From assembly GCF_900156255.1 (NCBI RefSeq), contig NZ_FTMK01000015.1:1-64000 (forward strand): a DNA stretch of 64,000 nt. The letters run 5' to 3'. Positions 8,397 to 16,127 of this stretch are shown here, one piece after another (position 1 is the stretch's first letter; every line of letters starts with the position of its first letter). The notes under the pieces were generated by a model that was not told the DNA's origin, made no database searches, and worked only from the letters and a program-made list of their open reading frames with translations. A program made the position numbers and the translations under genes. Origin of the DNA: Paracoccus thiocyanatus. GTDB taxonomy: Bacteria; Pseudomonadota; Alphaproteobacteria; Rhodobacterales; Rhodobacteraceae.

Positions 8397-9338
8397 TCAA
8401 CCCGGCGGAAGGCTGGCTGCGAAACCCGGCATCTCGCGCACCTGGCGGGCCTGATCCCGTATCCAGTCGCGCATGACCATTGCGGTATCCGACAGCTTGC
8501 GCGTGCTGTTCCAGGTCAGGTAATAGCCGCCGGGCGCCGGCACGATCAGGTCGGTGAACCGGACCAGCGCCCCCTGCTCTACCAGTGGTCCGACCAGCCG
8601 GTGCCAGCCGATCACCAGCCCCTGGTCCGCCATGGCAGCCTGGAGGGCGATGCTGAACTTGCCAAAGCGCCGCCCCCGCAGCGCCCCGGCCTTGATTCCG
8701 CCGCGCAGAAGAACCTCGTCCCAGCCCAGCCAGTCGGGCTCGACCCATTCCACGCTCAGCAGCGGCAAGTCCACCAGATCGGCAATCCTTGCCCCCTCGT
8801 GCTGCCGCGCAAAGGCCGGGCTGCACACCGGATAGATACAGTCGTCGAAAAGCAGTTCCGCCGTTTCATCGACCCAGGAGCCAAGACCGTATCGCACCCG
8901 CAATTCGACATCGCTTCTGCGGTAGTTCCGCCCATTCTCCCAGACGATGTGATCGACGAAGACCCGCGGGTGCCGGGTCCAGAAATCCGGCATCCGAGGG
9001 ATAAGCCACATGGTCGCAAAGACATCGCTGCATGCAATTGCGACGAGGTTGGAGGCCTCGCCCTCCTTGATCGAGCGAACGACTTCGGACGCGCGGGAAA
9101 AGCCGCTTGCCAGGACGTGGAACAGCTCTTCTCCCGCCCCGGTCAGCACCACGCCTTTGCCGTTTCTTAGAAAAAGCGGCGCGCCCAGTTCCGTTTCAAC
9201 GGCCTTGATCTGACGGCTGACCGCGCCCGGCGTCACGTTCATCTCCTGCGCGGCCAGCTTGAAGCTTGAATGTCTTGCAGCAGCTTCGAACACGGCCAGC
9301 GCATTAAGGGACGGAAGGTCATAGTAACGGCGAACCAC
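8397..9338 (-). CDS. LysR-family transcriptional regulator (GcvA-like)
   Basis: A 313-residue LysR regulator. The N-terminal winged HTH reads LAVFEAAARHSSFKLAAQEM then VTPGAVSRQIKAVE (residues about 12-50), a GcvA-subgroup pattern. The rest is the LysR substrate-binding domain. It lies between the stcD-type gene (51 bases upstream) and the MDR/enolase pair downstream, all leftward. The candidate operator at 8333-8355 suggests it activates the pair. The inducer is unknown; a hydroxyproline or betaine intermediate is plausible. Confidence 0.9.
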   Translation of the reverse strand: MVRRYYDLPSLNALAVFEAAARHSSFKLAAQEMNVTPGAVSRQIKAVETELGAPLFLRNGKGVVLTGAGEELFHVLASGFSRASEVVRSIKEGEASNLVAIACSDVFATMWLIPRMPDFWTRHPRVFVDHIVWENGRNYRRSDVELRVRYGLGSWVDETAELLFDDCIYPVCSPAFARQHEGARIADLVDLPLLSVEWVEPDWLGWDEVLLRGGIKAGALRGRRFGKFSIALQAAMADQGLVIGWHRLVGPLVEQGALVRFTDLIVPAPGGYYLTWNSTRKLSDTAMVMRDWIRDQARQVREMPGFAASLPPG

Positions 9339-9389
9339 GGCTGCCTCTCGTCTTGGCCGGAATGAACAGGTTTCCTGGGATGCTTTGCC

Positions 9390-11426
9390 TTACAGATCCT
9401 TGACCAGCCGCAGCGCGTCGTAGATCGCGGCATGGGTGTTGCGCGCCGCCACCGCGTCGCCGATGCGATAAAGCCGAAAGCGGCCCTCGGGGTTCTTGCG
9501 GACATCCTGCAAGCCGCTGGTGGTCAGCGCCTCGTAATCGACCTCGCCCAGGTTGAAGGACAGCGGCTTCAGCTCGAAATACAGCTCGTCCAGCGGGCGG
9601 GTGCCATGGTTGACCACCACCTGATCCACGATGCGCTCGCGGGCGAAGGCGCCGTAATCGCTGCCCAGCCGCGCGCGCAGCCGGTTGCCCTCGCGCGCGA
9701 CCGACATCAGCCGCCAGGTCACGGTGAAGGTCGTGTCGCGCTTTTGCAGGTTGCGCATATAGGGCACCAGGTTCATCGCCATCACCTCGGGCGAGAAGCT
9801 GCGGTCCGGCGTCACGATTTCCACCCTGGCGCCGGTCGCGGCGATCAGATCGGCGGCCTGCAACGCGGCGTGATCGCCCGCATCGTCAAAGATCAGCACG
9901 TTCTGACCGGGCTTCACATCGCCCGACAGGATATCCCAGGCCGAGACGACCAGATCGTTGCCTTCCGCCAGAACCTCGACATGCGGCAGGCCGCCGGTGG
10001 CGATGATCACCTCGTCCGGTGCGGTGGCCAGAACGTCGTCCGCATCGGCGAAGCTGTTGAAGTTGAAGGTCACGCCGTGCTTTTCGCATTGCGCCATGCG
10101 CCAGGCGATGATCGAGATCATCTCGCGGCGCCGCTCGTCCAGGGCGGTCAGGCGGATCTGGCCGCCGGGCTGGTCGGCCGCCTCGAAGACCGTCACCGCG
10201 TGGCCGCGTTCGGCGGCGACGCGGGCCGCCTCCATCCCCGCGGGGCCGGCGCCGACCACGGTGACGCGCTTCTTAGCCGGGGCGGACGGGATGCTGTGCG
10301 GCATCGTCTCTTCGCGCCCGGTTGCGGCGTTATGCAGGCAAAAGGCCAGCCCGCCCTGATAGATGCGGTCCAGGCAGTAGTTCGCGCCGACGCAGGGGCG
10401 GATGTCGTCCTCGCGCCCCTCGATCACCTTGCGGACCAGATGCGGGTCGGCCATATGCGCGCGGGTCATGCCGACCATGTCCAGCAGCCCTGCGGCAATG
10501 GCATGGCGGGCGGTCGGCACGTCGGGGATCTTGGCCGCATGAAAGGTCGGGAAACCCGTGGCCTTCCTGATCTGCCCGGCGAAGTCCAGATGCGGGGCGT
10601 TCCTCATGCCCTGCACCGGGATCACGTCGGTCAGCCCGGCATCGGTGTCGATATGCCCCTTGACCACGTTCAGGAAATCCACCAGCCCGCTGTCCTTGAG
10701 CTTTTGCGAGATCGCCAGCCCGTCCTCGGCGGTGATCCCGCCCGGCAGGTCCTCGTCGCCGGTATAGCGCACGCCCAGGATGAAATCCTCGCCGCAGCGG
10801 TCGCGGATGCCGCGCAGCACGTCGAAGGTAAAGCGCAGCCGGTTGTCCAGGCTGCCGCCATAGGTCCCGTCCAGGTCGTTGGTCAGCGGCGACCAGAACT
10901 GGTCCATCAGGTGGCCATAGGCCTGCAATTCCAGCCCGTCCAGCCCCGCCGCCTTCATGCGTTCCGCCGCATCGACATAATCGCCGATGATGCGGTCGAT
11001 GTCCCAATCCTCCATCTTCTTGGGGAATGACCGATGCGCCGCCTCGCGCTCGTGGCTGGGGGATACGACCGGCAGCCAGTCGGCCTTGTCCCAGCGGGTG
11101 CGCCGGCCCAGATGGGTAAGCTGGATCATCACCGCGCAGCCGTGGTCGTGGCATTCGTCGGTGAGCTGCCTCATCCAGCCGACCACCTCGTCCTTCCAGG
11201 CGAGGATGTTGTTGAACACCGGCGGGCTGTCGCGCGACACCGAAGCCGACCCCGCCGTCATGGTCAGCGCCACCCCGGCCTTTGCGCGCTCGACGTGATA
11301 GGCGCGATAGCGGTCCTTGGGCATGCCGTCTTCGGGATAGGCCGGTTCATGGCTGGTGATCATGATCCGGTTGCGAAGCGTCAGATGCTTCAGCTGATAA
11401 GGCTGCAAAAGGGGATCGTTCGACAT
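9390..11426 (-). CDS. stcD: Probable N-methylproline demethylase (FMN/FAD, TMADH-like)
   Basis: A 678-residue fusion of an old-yellow-enzyme FMN barrel (residues about 5-340), an iron-sulfur segment and an FAD/NAD(P)-binding half (VTVVGAGPAGMEAARVAAE from 388). This is the trimethylamine-dehydrogenase architecture used by StcD-type demethylases that convert N-methylproline to proline. The cluster segment has C345, C351 and C363, but the position matching the second ligand of TMADH is A348 (CVGANYC), so one of the four usual cysteines is missing. ATG at 11426 gives MSNDPLLQPY, the normal start; the frame is open 55 codons further up, into the divergent TetR promoter. Function is supported by the Rieske demethylase and betaine transporter in the same island. 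Confidence 0.82.
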   Translation of the reverse strand: MSNDPLLQPYQLKHLTLRNRIMITSHEPAYPEDGMPKDRYRAYHVERAKAGVALTMTAGSASVSRDSPPVFNNILAWKDEVVGWMRQLTDECHDHGCAVMIQLTHLGRRTRWDKADWLPVVSPSHEREAAHRSFPKKMEDWDIDRIIGDYVDAAERMKAAGLDGLELQAYGHLMDQFWSPLTNDLDGTYGGSLDNRLRFTFDVLRGIRDRCGEDFILGVRYTGDEDLPGGITAEDGLAISQKLKDSGLVDFLNVVKGHIDTDAGLTDVIPVQGMRNAPHLDFAGQIRKATGFPTFHAAKIPDVPTARHAIAAGLLDMVGMTRAHMADPHLVRKVIEGREDDIRPCVGANYCLDRIYQGGLAFCLHNAATGREETMPHSIPSAPAKKRVTVVGAGPAGMEAARVAAERGHAVTVFEAADQPGGQIRLTALDERRREMISIIAWRMAQCEKHGVTFNFNSFADADDVLATAPDEVIIATGGLPHVEVLAEGNDLVVSAWDILSGDVKPGQNVLIFDDAGDHAALQAADLIAATGARVEIVTPDRSFSPEVMAMNLVPYMRNLQKRDTTFTVTWRLMSVAREGNRLRARLGSDYGAFARERIVDQVVVNHGTRPLDELYFELKPLSFNLGEVDYEALTTSGLQDVRKNPEGRFRLYRIGDAVAARNTHAAIYDALRLVKDL

Positions 11427-11471
11427 GGCCTGCCTGTGAAAGATGGGGAGTCGCCGCTCAAAATCAGAGCA

Positions 11472-11510
11472 ATGTTCACCTGTGTCAATTAAAAAATCAA
11501 CCATGAACAT
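11472..11510. promoter_or_regulatory. Inverted repeat in the stcD/TetR divergent promoter
   Basis: ATGTTCA (11472-11478) and TGAACAT (11504-11510), separated by 25 AT-rich bases, in the 146-base gap between the two divergent genes. This is where an auto-regulating TetR protein would bind. The spacing is longer than most TetR operators, so each half could be a separate site. Confidence 0.35.
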
Positions 11511-11572
11511 GAGATGGTCATGAAAGGACATTTTTCCTTGAACCGAATCAAATACGGGGCTAGTCCAAGGGC

Positions 11573-12214
11573 ATGAAAAATCGTGCAGCAACGGCTGAAA
11601 CTGGATGGCGCGGGTCCCGTGAGGGCTGGCTTGAAACCGGTTATCAGGCGCTGATCGACGGGGGCATCGACGCGGTCAAGATCCAGCCCCTGGCCAAGAA
11701 TCTGAACCTGTCCCGCACCAGTTTCTATTGGTTTTTCGAGGATCGAGAGGCGCTGCTGACCGCCCTGATCGACGGCTGGGAGGAAAGGACGACCGCGCCG
11801 CTGGTCCGCGCCACCCAAGAATATGCCGAAAGCCCGGCCGAGGCGATGCTGAACGTGCTGGCCTGTTTCCTTTGCGGCATCTTCGACAGCAAGCTGGAAT
11901 TCGCGGTGCGCAGTTGGGCCTTGCAGGACGACAAGGTCGGCGCGCGCGTGGTCGCCGCCGACGAAACCCGGCTGGCGGCGCTGCGCCAGATGCTGATGCG
12001 CTGGGGCCACCAGGAACAGGGCGCCGATGTCCGGGCGCGCACCATCTATCTGACCCAGATCGGCTATATCTCGATGCGCGCGCAGGAAGAGGTGGAAACC
12101 CGGCTGGCGCGCATCCCCACCTATGTCGAAATCTATACCGGGCAGGCCCCCGAGCCGCGCGAGATCGCGCGCTTCGACGCCCGCGTAAGAAGCTCGGCCA
12201 ACCCGCCGTCGTAA
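11573..12214 (+). CDS. TetR-family transcriptional regulator
   Basis: A 213-residue regulator. The N-terminal HTH lies at residues about 20-60 (IQPLAKNLNLSRTSFYWFFE), and the C-terminal half is the variable helical ligand domain with no recognisable subfamily. It is divergent from the stcD-type gene and upstream of the betaine transporter operon at 12316, so it could control either or both. Effector unknown; a betaine or N-methylproline is the obvious candidate. Confidence 0.88.
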   Translation: MKNRAATAETGWRGSREGWLETGYQALIDGGIDAVKIQPLAKNLNLSRTSFYWFFEDREALLTALIDGWEERTTAPLVRATQEYAESPAEAMLNVLACFLCGIFDSKLEFAVRSWALQDDKVGARVVAADETRLAALRQMLMRWGHQEQGADVRARTIYLTQIGYISMRAQEEVETRLARIPTYVEIYTGQAPEPREIARFDARVRSSANPPS

Positions 12215-12315
12215 GAGCGGTCCATGACGACAAGGGGCGCAACCGCTCCTTCCAGCCCCCGGACAGTGCGACGATCCGGGCAGCGAGAACGCATGTCGCG
12301 ACAGGGAGCAAGACC

Positions 12316-13314
12316 ATGACACGACCCCTTATTCTCGGCGCCGCCACCCTGCCCTTTCTGGCACTGGCCGGAACCGCCTGGGCGGAATGCGGCAGCCTGA
12401 CGATCGCCAGCATGAACTGGCAAAGCGCCGAGGTGCTGGCCAGCCTGGACCAGTTCATCCTGAACGAAGGCTATGGCTGCGACGCCGAAATCGTCATCGC
12501 CGATACCGTCCCGGCCATCACCTCGCTGGTCGAAAAGGGCAAGCCCGAAGTGGTGCCCGAGGGCTGGGTCGGACTGATGCCGGAACTGTTCGAAACCGGC
12601 CTTGCCGAGGGCAAGATCGTCGCGGTCGGCAAGGCGCTGTCGGATGGCGGCGTCCAGGGCTGGTTCATCCCCAAATATATCCAGGATGAACATCCCGAAA
12701 TCAGAACCGCCGCAGATGTCCTTGCCCATCCCGAACTCTTCCCCGCACCGGAAGAGCCGGGCAAGGGCGCCATCTATACCGGGCCTGCGGGCTGGGGCGG
12801 CAATATCGTCACGACACAGCTTGCCAAGGGCTTCGGCGCCGAGGACAAGGGGTTCGTGCTTGTCGATCCCGGCTCGGCGGCGGGCCATGACGGCGCAATC
12901 GCGCGGGCTTACGAGCGCAAGCAGGGCTGGGTCGGCTATTACTGGGCGCCCACGGCCCTGCTGGGCAAATACGAGATGGTGCAGATCGACTTCGGCGTTC
13001 CCCTGGACATGGAGGAATGGAAGCGCTGCACCTCGGTCGCTGATTGTCCCGACCCGAAACCCAACGCCTGGCCGGTGGACGAGGTCCTGACGCTGGCGGC
13101 CAAGGAGTTTTCGGAAACCACCGACCCAGCGGTCATGGAATACCTGTCGAAACGCAGTTGGAGCAACGAGACGGTGAACGCGCTGATGGCCTGGATGACC
13201 GACAACCAGGCCACCGGCGAGGCGGGGGCCCAGGAATTTCTGCGCAATAACCAAGAAACCTGGACGCAATGGGTAAGCCCCGATGCGGCCGAAAAGATCA
13301 AGGCCGCGCTCTAG
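12316..13314 (+). CDS. Betaine ABC transporter substrate-binding protein (OpuAC/ProX type)
   Basis: A 332-residue periplasmic binding protein, first gene of the betaine importer operon. The signal peptide spans residues 1-21 (cleavage after AWA, before ECGS). The mature domain has the same landmarks as the orphan protein at 4777: VEKGKPEVVPEGWVGLMPE and GYYWAPTALLGKYEMV. AGGGAG precedes the ATG at good spacing; the frame runs open upstream antisense to nothing known. It is followed by permease and ATPase genes. Its likely ligand is proline betaine or glycine betaine, given the Stc2-type demethylase in the island. Confidence 0.92.
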   Translation: MTRPLILGAATLPFLALAGTAWAECGSLTIASMNWQSAEVLASLDQFILNEGYGCDAEIVIADTVPAITSLVEKGKPEVVPEGWVGLMPELFETGLAEGKIVAVGKALSDGGVQGWFIPKYIQDEHPEIRTAADVLAHPELFPAPEEPGKGAIYTGPAGWGGNIVTTQLAKGFGAEDKGFVLVDPGSAAGHDGAIARAYERKQGWVGYYWAPTALLGKYEMVQIDFGVPLDMEEWKRCTSVADCPDPKPNAWPVDEVLTLAAKEFSETTDPAVMEYLSKRSWSNETVNALMAWMTDNQATGEAGAQEFLRNNQETWTQWVSPDAAEKIKAAL

Positions 13315-13326
13315 GCAAAAGAAAGT

Positions 13327-13346
13327 GCGCGGTGTCCAAGCCGCGC
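13327..13346 (+). terminator. Intercistronic hairpin after the binding-protein gene
   Basis: GCGCGG (13327-13332), 8-base loop, CCGCGC (13341-13346), just past the stop at 13314 and before the permease ATG at 13380. Stem-loops here commonly let binding-protein mRNA accumulate above the rest of the operon. No U-run follows, so it is not a full terminator. Confidence 0.45.
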
Positions 13347-13379
13347 CTCCCTTCCCAGCAACAGGCGGACGACTTCCTC

Positions 13380-14267
13380 ATGACATGGCTGACCTCATTC
13401 CCCCAATTAAAGAACGCATGGCTGCGTGACTTGCAGCGGATCATCGACGATGCCTTCCGCAGCTTTACCCGCAGCTACGGCGACCTGATCGAGGGCCTGT
13501 TCAGCCCGCTTCAAACCCTGCTGATCTGGTTCGAGCGGCTGCTTTTGGGCACGCCCTGGCCGATCATCCTGCTGGTGGTCGCGGGGCTGGCCTGGGGCGC
13601 CAGCCGCAACCTGCGCGTGGTCATCGGCTCGGTGGTGACGCTGGTGCTGATCGGGCTGTTCGGCATGTGGGACGATACCATGAAGACCATCTCGATGGTG
13701 CTGGCCGCGACGCTCTTGTCCATCGCCGTCGGGCTGCCGCTCGGCATCCTGATGGCGCGCTCGCAGCGGGTGCAGCGGATCATCAGCCCGATCCTGGACA
13801 TCATGCAGACCATGCCCAGCTTTGTCTACCTGATCCCGGTGGTCATGCTTTTGGGCATCGGCCGGGTGCCGGGGCTGATCGCGGTGGTGATCTATGCCAT
13901 TCCGCCGATGATCCGGCTGACAAACCTGGGCATCCGCCAGGTCGATCCCGAAGTGCTGGAGGCGACCGACGCCTTCGGTTCATCAGCCTGGCAGAAACTG
14001 ACCAAGGCGCAACTGCCGCTGGCATTGCCCACCATCATGGCCGGCATCAACCAGACCATCATGATGGCGCTGGCCATGGTGGTGATCGCCTCGATGATCG
14101 GGGTGCAGGGGCTGGGCCAGCCGGTGCTGCGCGCCATCAACAACCAGTATTTCACCATGGGCCTGTTCAACGGCTTCGCCATCGTCGGCATCGCCATCCT
14201 GTTCGACCGCATCAGCCAGGCCTGGGGCAAGCGGCTGCAAAAACATCACGAGGCCCGCCATGACTGA
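13380..14267 (+). CDS. Betaine ABC transporter permease (OpuAB/ProW type)
   Basis: A 295-residue inner-membrane permease. The N-terminal 50 residues are amphipathic (QRIIDDAFRSFTRSYGDLIE), followed by about six hydrophobic spans. The cytoplasmic EAA loop that docks the ATPase is EATDAFGSSAWQKLTKAQLP. ATG at 13380 was chosen because it gives the usual MTWLTSFP start; the frame is open upstream into the binding-protein 3' end. It overlaps the ATPase gene by 8 bases. Confidence 0.92.
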   Translation: MTWLTSFPQLKNAWLRDLQRIIDDAFRSFTRSYGDLIEGLFSPLQTLLIWFERLLLGTPWPIILLVVAGLAWGASRNLRVVIGSVVTLVLIGLFGMWDDTMKTISMVLAATLLSIAVGLPLGILMARSQRVQRIISPILDIMQTMPSFVYLIPVVMLLGIGRVPGLIAVVIYAIPPMIRLTNLGIRQVDPEVLEATDAFGSSAWQKLTKAQLPLALPTIMAGINQTIMMALAMVVIASMIGVQGLGQPVLRAINNQYFTMGLFNGFAIVGIAILFDRISQAWGKRLQKHHEARHD

Positions 14268-15333
14268 TCCCATCGGCATCGAGATCCGCAACCTTTACAA
14301 GATCTTCGGCGCCAATCCCGAGGCGCATGTCGAAGCCGTCCGCGCCGGCATGACCAAGGCCGAACTCCAGGCCCGCCATCACCATGTGCTGGGTCTCAGC
14401 GACATCAACATCTCCATCGCGCCGGGCTGCATCCAGGTCATCATGGGGCTGTCGGGCTCGGGCAAATCGACCTTGATCCGCCATATCAACCGCCTGATCG
14501 AACCCACGGCCGGCGAGATCCTTATCGAGGATCGCAACGTCGTCGAGATGGCCCCCGAGGAATTGCGCGAGTTCCGCCGCCACAAGACCGCGATGGTATT
14601 CCAGAAATTCGGCCTGCTGCCGCATCGCACCGTGCTGGACAACGCCGCCTATGGGCTGGAGGTCCAGGGCATGGCCGAGGCCGAGCGCAACCGCATCGCC
14701 ATGCGCTGGATCGAGCGCGTCGGGCTGAACGGGTTCGAGAAAAGCTATCCCAGCCAGCTTTCCGGCGGCATGCAGCAGCGGGTCGGGCTGGCGCGGGCGC
14801 TGGTCAACGACGCGCCGATCCTGCTTATGGACGAGGCCTATTCGGCGCTGGACCCGCTGATCCGCTATGACATGCAGACCGTGCTGCTGGATTTGCAGCA
14901 AGAGGTGCGCAAGACCATCGTCTTCATCACCCACGACCTGGACGAGGCGCTGCGCATCGGCGACCGCATCGCGCTGTTGCGCGACGGCTCGGTGATCCAG
15001 CAGGGCACGGCGCAGGACATCGTGCTGCGCCCGGCCGACGACTATGTGGCGAACTTCGTCCAGCATGTCGACCGCGGCAAGGTGCTGAAGGTCGGCGCGG
15101 TCATGCAGGCCCAGCACGGGTTCGACGCCCTGCCCGAAGCCGCGATCGCCGCCGGGGCCAGCATCGCCGAGGCGCTGCAACAGATGGCCGCCAGCCGCCT
15201 CCAGGCGCTGCGGGTCCAGGATGCCGAGGGCCGCGCCATCGGGGTTATCCCCTTCCAGGCCGCAATCAACGCCTATACGGGCAACGCCTATACGGGCAAC
15301 GCCCATACGGAAAGCGCGGGGACGGTCGCGTGA
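14260..15333 (+). CDS. proV: Betaine ABC transporter ATP-binding protein (OpuAA/ProV type)
   Basis: A 357-residue ATPase of the quaternary-amine importer. It has the ProV N-terminal extension (YKIFGANPEAHVEAVRAGMT), Walker A GLSGSGKST, signature LSGGMQQRVGLARAL and Walker B ILLMDEAYSALD. The C-terminal region, where family members carry paired CBS domains, is short, with only about 80 residues past the ATPase core. It ends in a 15-bp tandem repeat encoding NAYTG-NAYTG-NAHTE. Its stop overlaps the GTG start of the ProC-like gene, so the next two genes are translationally coupled to the transporter. Confidence 0.92.
   Translation: MTDPIGIEIRNLYKIFGANPEAHVEAVRAGMTKAELQARHHHVLGLSDINISIAPGCIQVIMGLSGSGKSTLIRHINRLIEPTAGEILIEDRNVVEMAPEELREFRRHKTAMVFQKFGLLPHRTVLDNAAYGLEVQGMAEAERNRIAMRWIERVGLNGFEKSYPSQLSGGMQQRVGLARALVNDAPILLMDEAYSALDPLIRYDMQTVLLDLQQEVRKTIVFITHDLDEALRIGDRIALLRDGSVIQQGTAQDIVLRPADDYVANFVQHVDRGKVLKVGAVMQAQHGFDALPEAAIAAGASIAEALQQMAASRLQALRVQDAEGRAIGVIPFQAAINAYTGNAYTGNAHTESAGTVA
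15268..15312 (+). repeat. 15-bp tandem repeat at the 3' end of proV
   Basis: Three in-frame units, the first two identical (aacgcctatacgggc) and the third with three changes. They encode NAYTG, NAYTG and NAHTE just before the C-terminus. Copy-number change would alter length without a frameshift. Confidence 0.85.
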
Positions 15334-16127
15334 AGGTCGGGATCATCGGCGCAACGGGCTGGCTTGGATCGGCGCTTGGCAAGGGGCTGCTGGCCGGCGG
15401 CATCGTCGCGCCGCGCGATCTGGTGCTGCTCAATCGCAGCGGGCCGCGGGCAGATTATCACGGCCATGCCGATCTGGCCTGGGCGCGGGACGTGGCGGAT
15501 CTGGTGGCGCAAAGCGACGTGATCGTGGTCTCGGTGCGGCCCGAGGACTGGCCGGGGCTGGCGCTGCGGGCCGATGGGCGGCTGGTCGTCTCGTTCCTGG
15601 CCGGGATCGGGGCAGAGGAATTGGCGCGCTGCGGCGGGCGGATCGTGCGGGCGATGCCGAATGCCGCGGCCGAGATCGGCGCCTCTTATTCGCCCTTCTG
15701 GGCCGGGCCGGACGTAAGCGACGCCGACCGCGAAACGGTGCGGCGGCTGCTTGCGGCCATCGGCACCACCGACGAGCTGGCGCGCGAGGCCGAAATCGAC
15801 CTGATGACCGCCCTGCCCGGCTCGGGCGCCGCCTATCCGGCGCTGATGGCGGTGGCAATGGCCGGGTTCATGCGGGCGCAGGGCGTCTCGGACGCCATCG
15901 CCTGGCGCGCGGCCGAGGCGGTGGTGGTCGGCGGCGCACGGCTGCTGGCGGGCCGCATAACCCAGGCCCCCGCCCTGCTTGCCGCCTATCGCGACTATCG
16001 CGGCACCACCGCCGCCGGCATCGAGGCGGCCGAGGCGGCGGGTTTCGACCATGCGATCCAGGCGGCCCTTGCCGCGGCGGCCGACAAGGCGCGGCGCATG
16101 GCGCGGGACGCAGGGGGCGCGGCATGA
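15330..16127 (+). CDS. ProC-like pyrroline-carboxylate reductase family protein
   Basis: A 265-residue NAD(P)-dependent reductase. The Rossmann motif is MKVGIIGATGWLGSALGKGL. The ProC dimerisation domain is recognisable in LPGSGAAYPALMAVAMAG and RGTTAAGIEAAEAAG, but the segment usually reading SPGG before GTT is YRDYRG here, so it is a divergent member. It starts at GTG (15330), overlapping the proV stop (GTGA), and its stop overlaps the ATG of the FAD oxidoreductase. Coupling to a betaine importer points to imine reduction in the degradation route rather than housekeeping proline synthesis. Exact substrate is not shown. Confidence 0.75.
   Translation: MKVGIIGATGWLGSALGKGLLAGGIVAPRDLVLLNRSGPRADYHGHADLAWARDVADLVAQSDVIVVSVRPEDWPGLALRADGRLVVSFLAGIGAEELARCGGRIVRAMPNAAAEIGASYSPFWAGPDVSDADRETVRRLLAAIGTTDELAREAEIDLMTALPGSGAAYPALMAVAMAGFMRAQGVSDAIAWRAAEAVVVGGARLLAGRITQAPALLAAYRDYRGTTAAGIEAAEAAGFDHAIQAALAAAADKARRMARDAGGAA

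Noticed and set aside
14212-15306. Long open frame antisense to the ProV-type ATPase gene
   Set aside because: Low-complexity His/Ala/Arg-rich translation, no domain, and a fully supported gene on the other strand.
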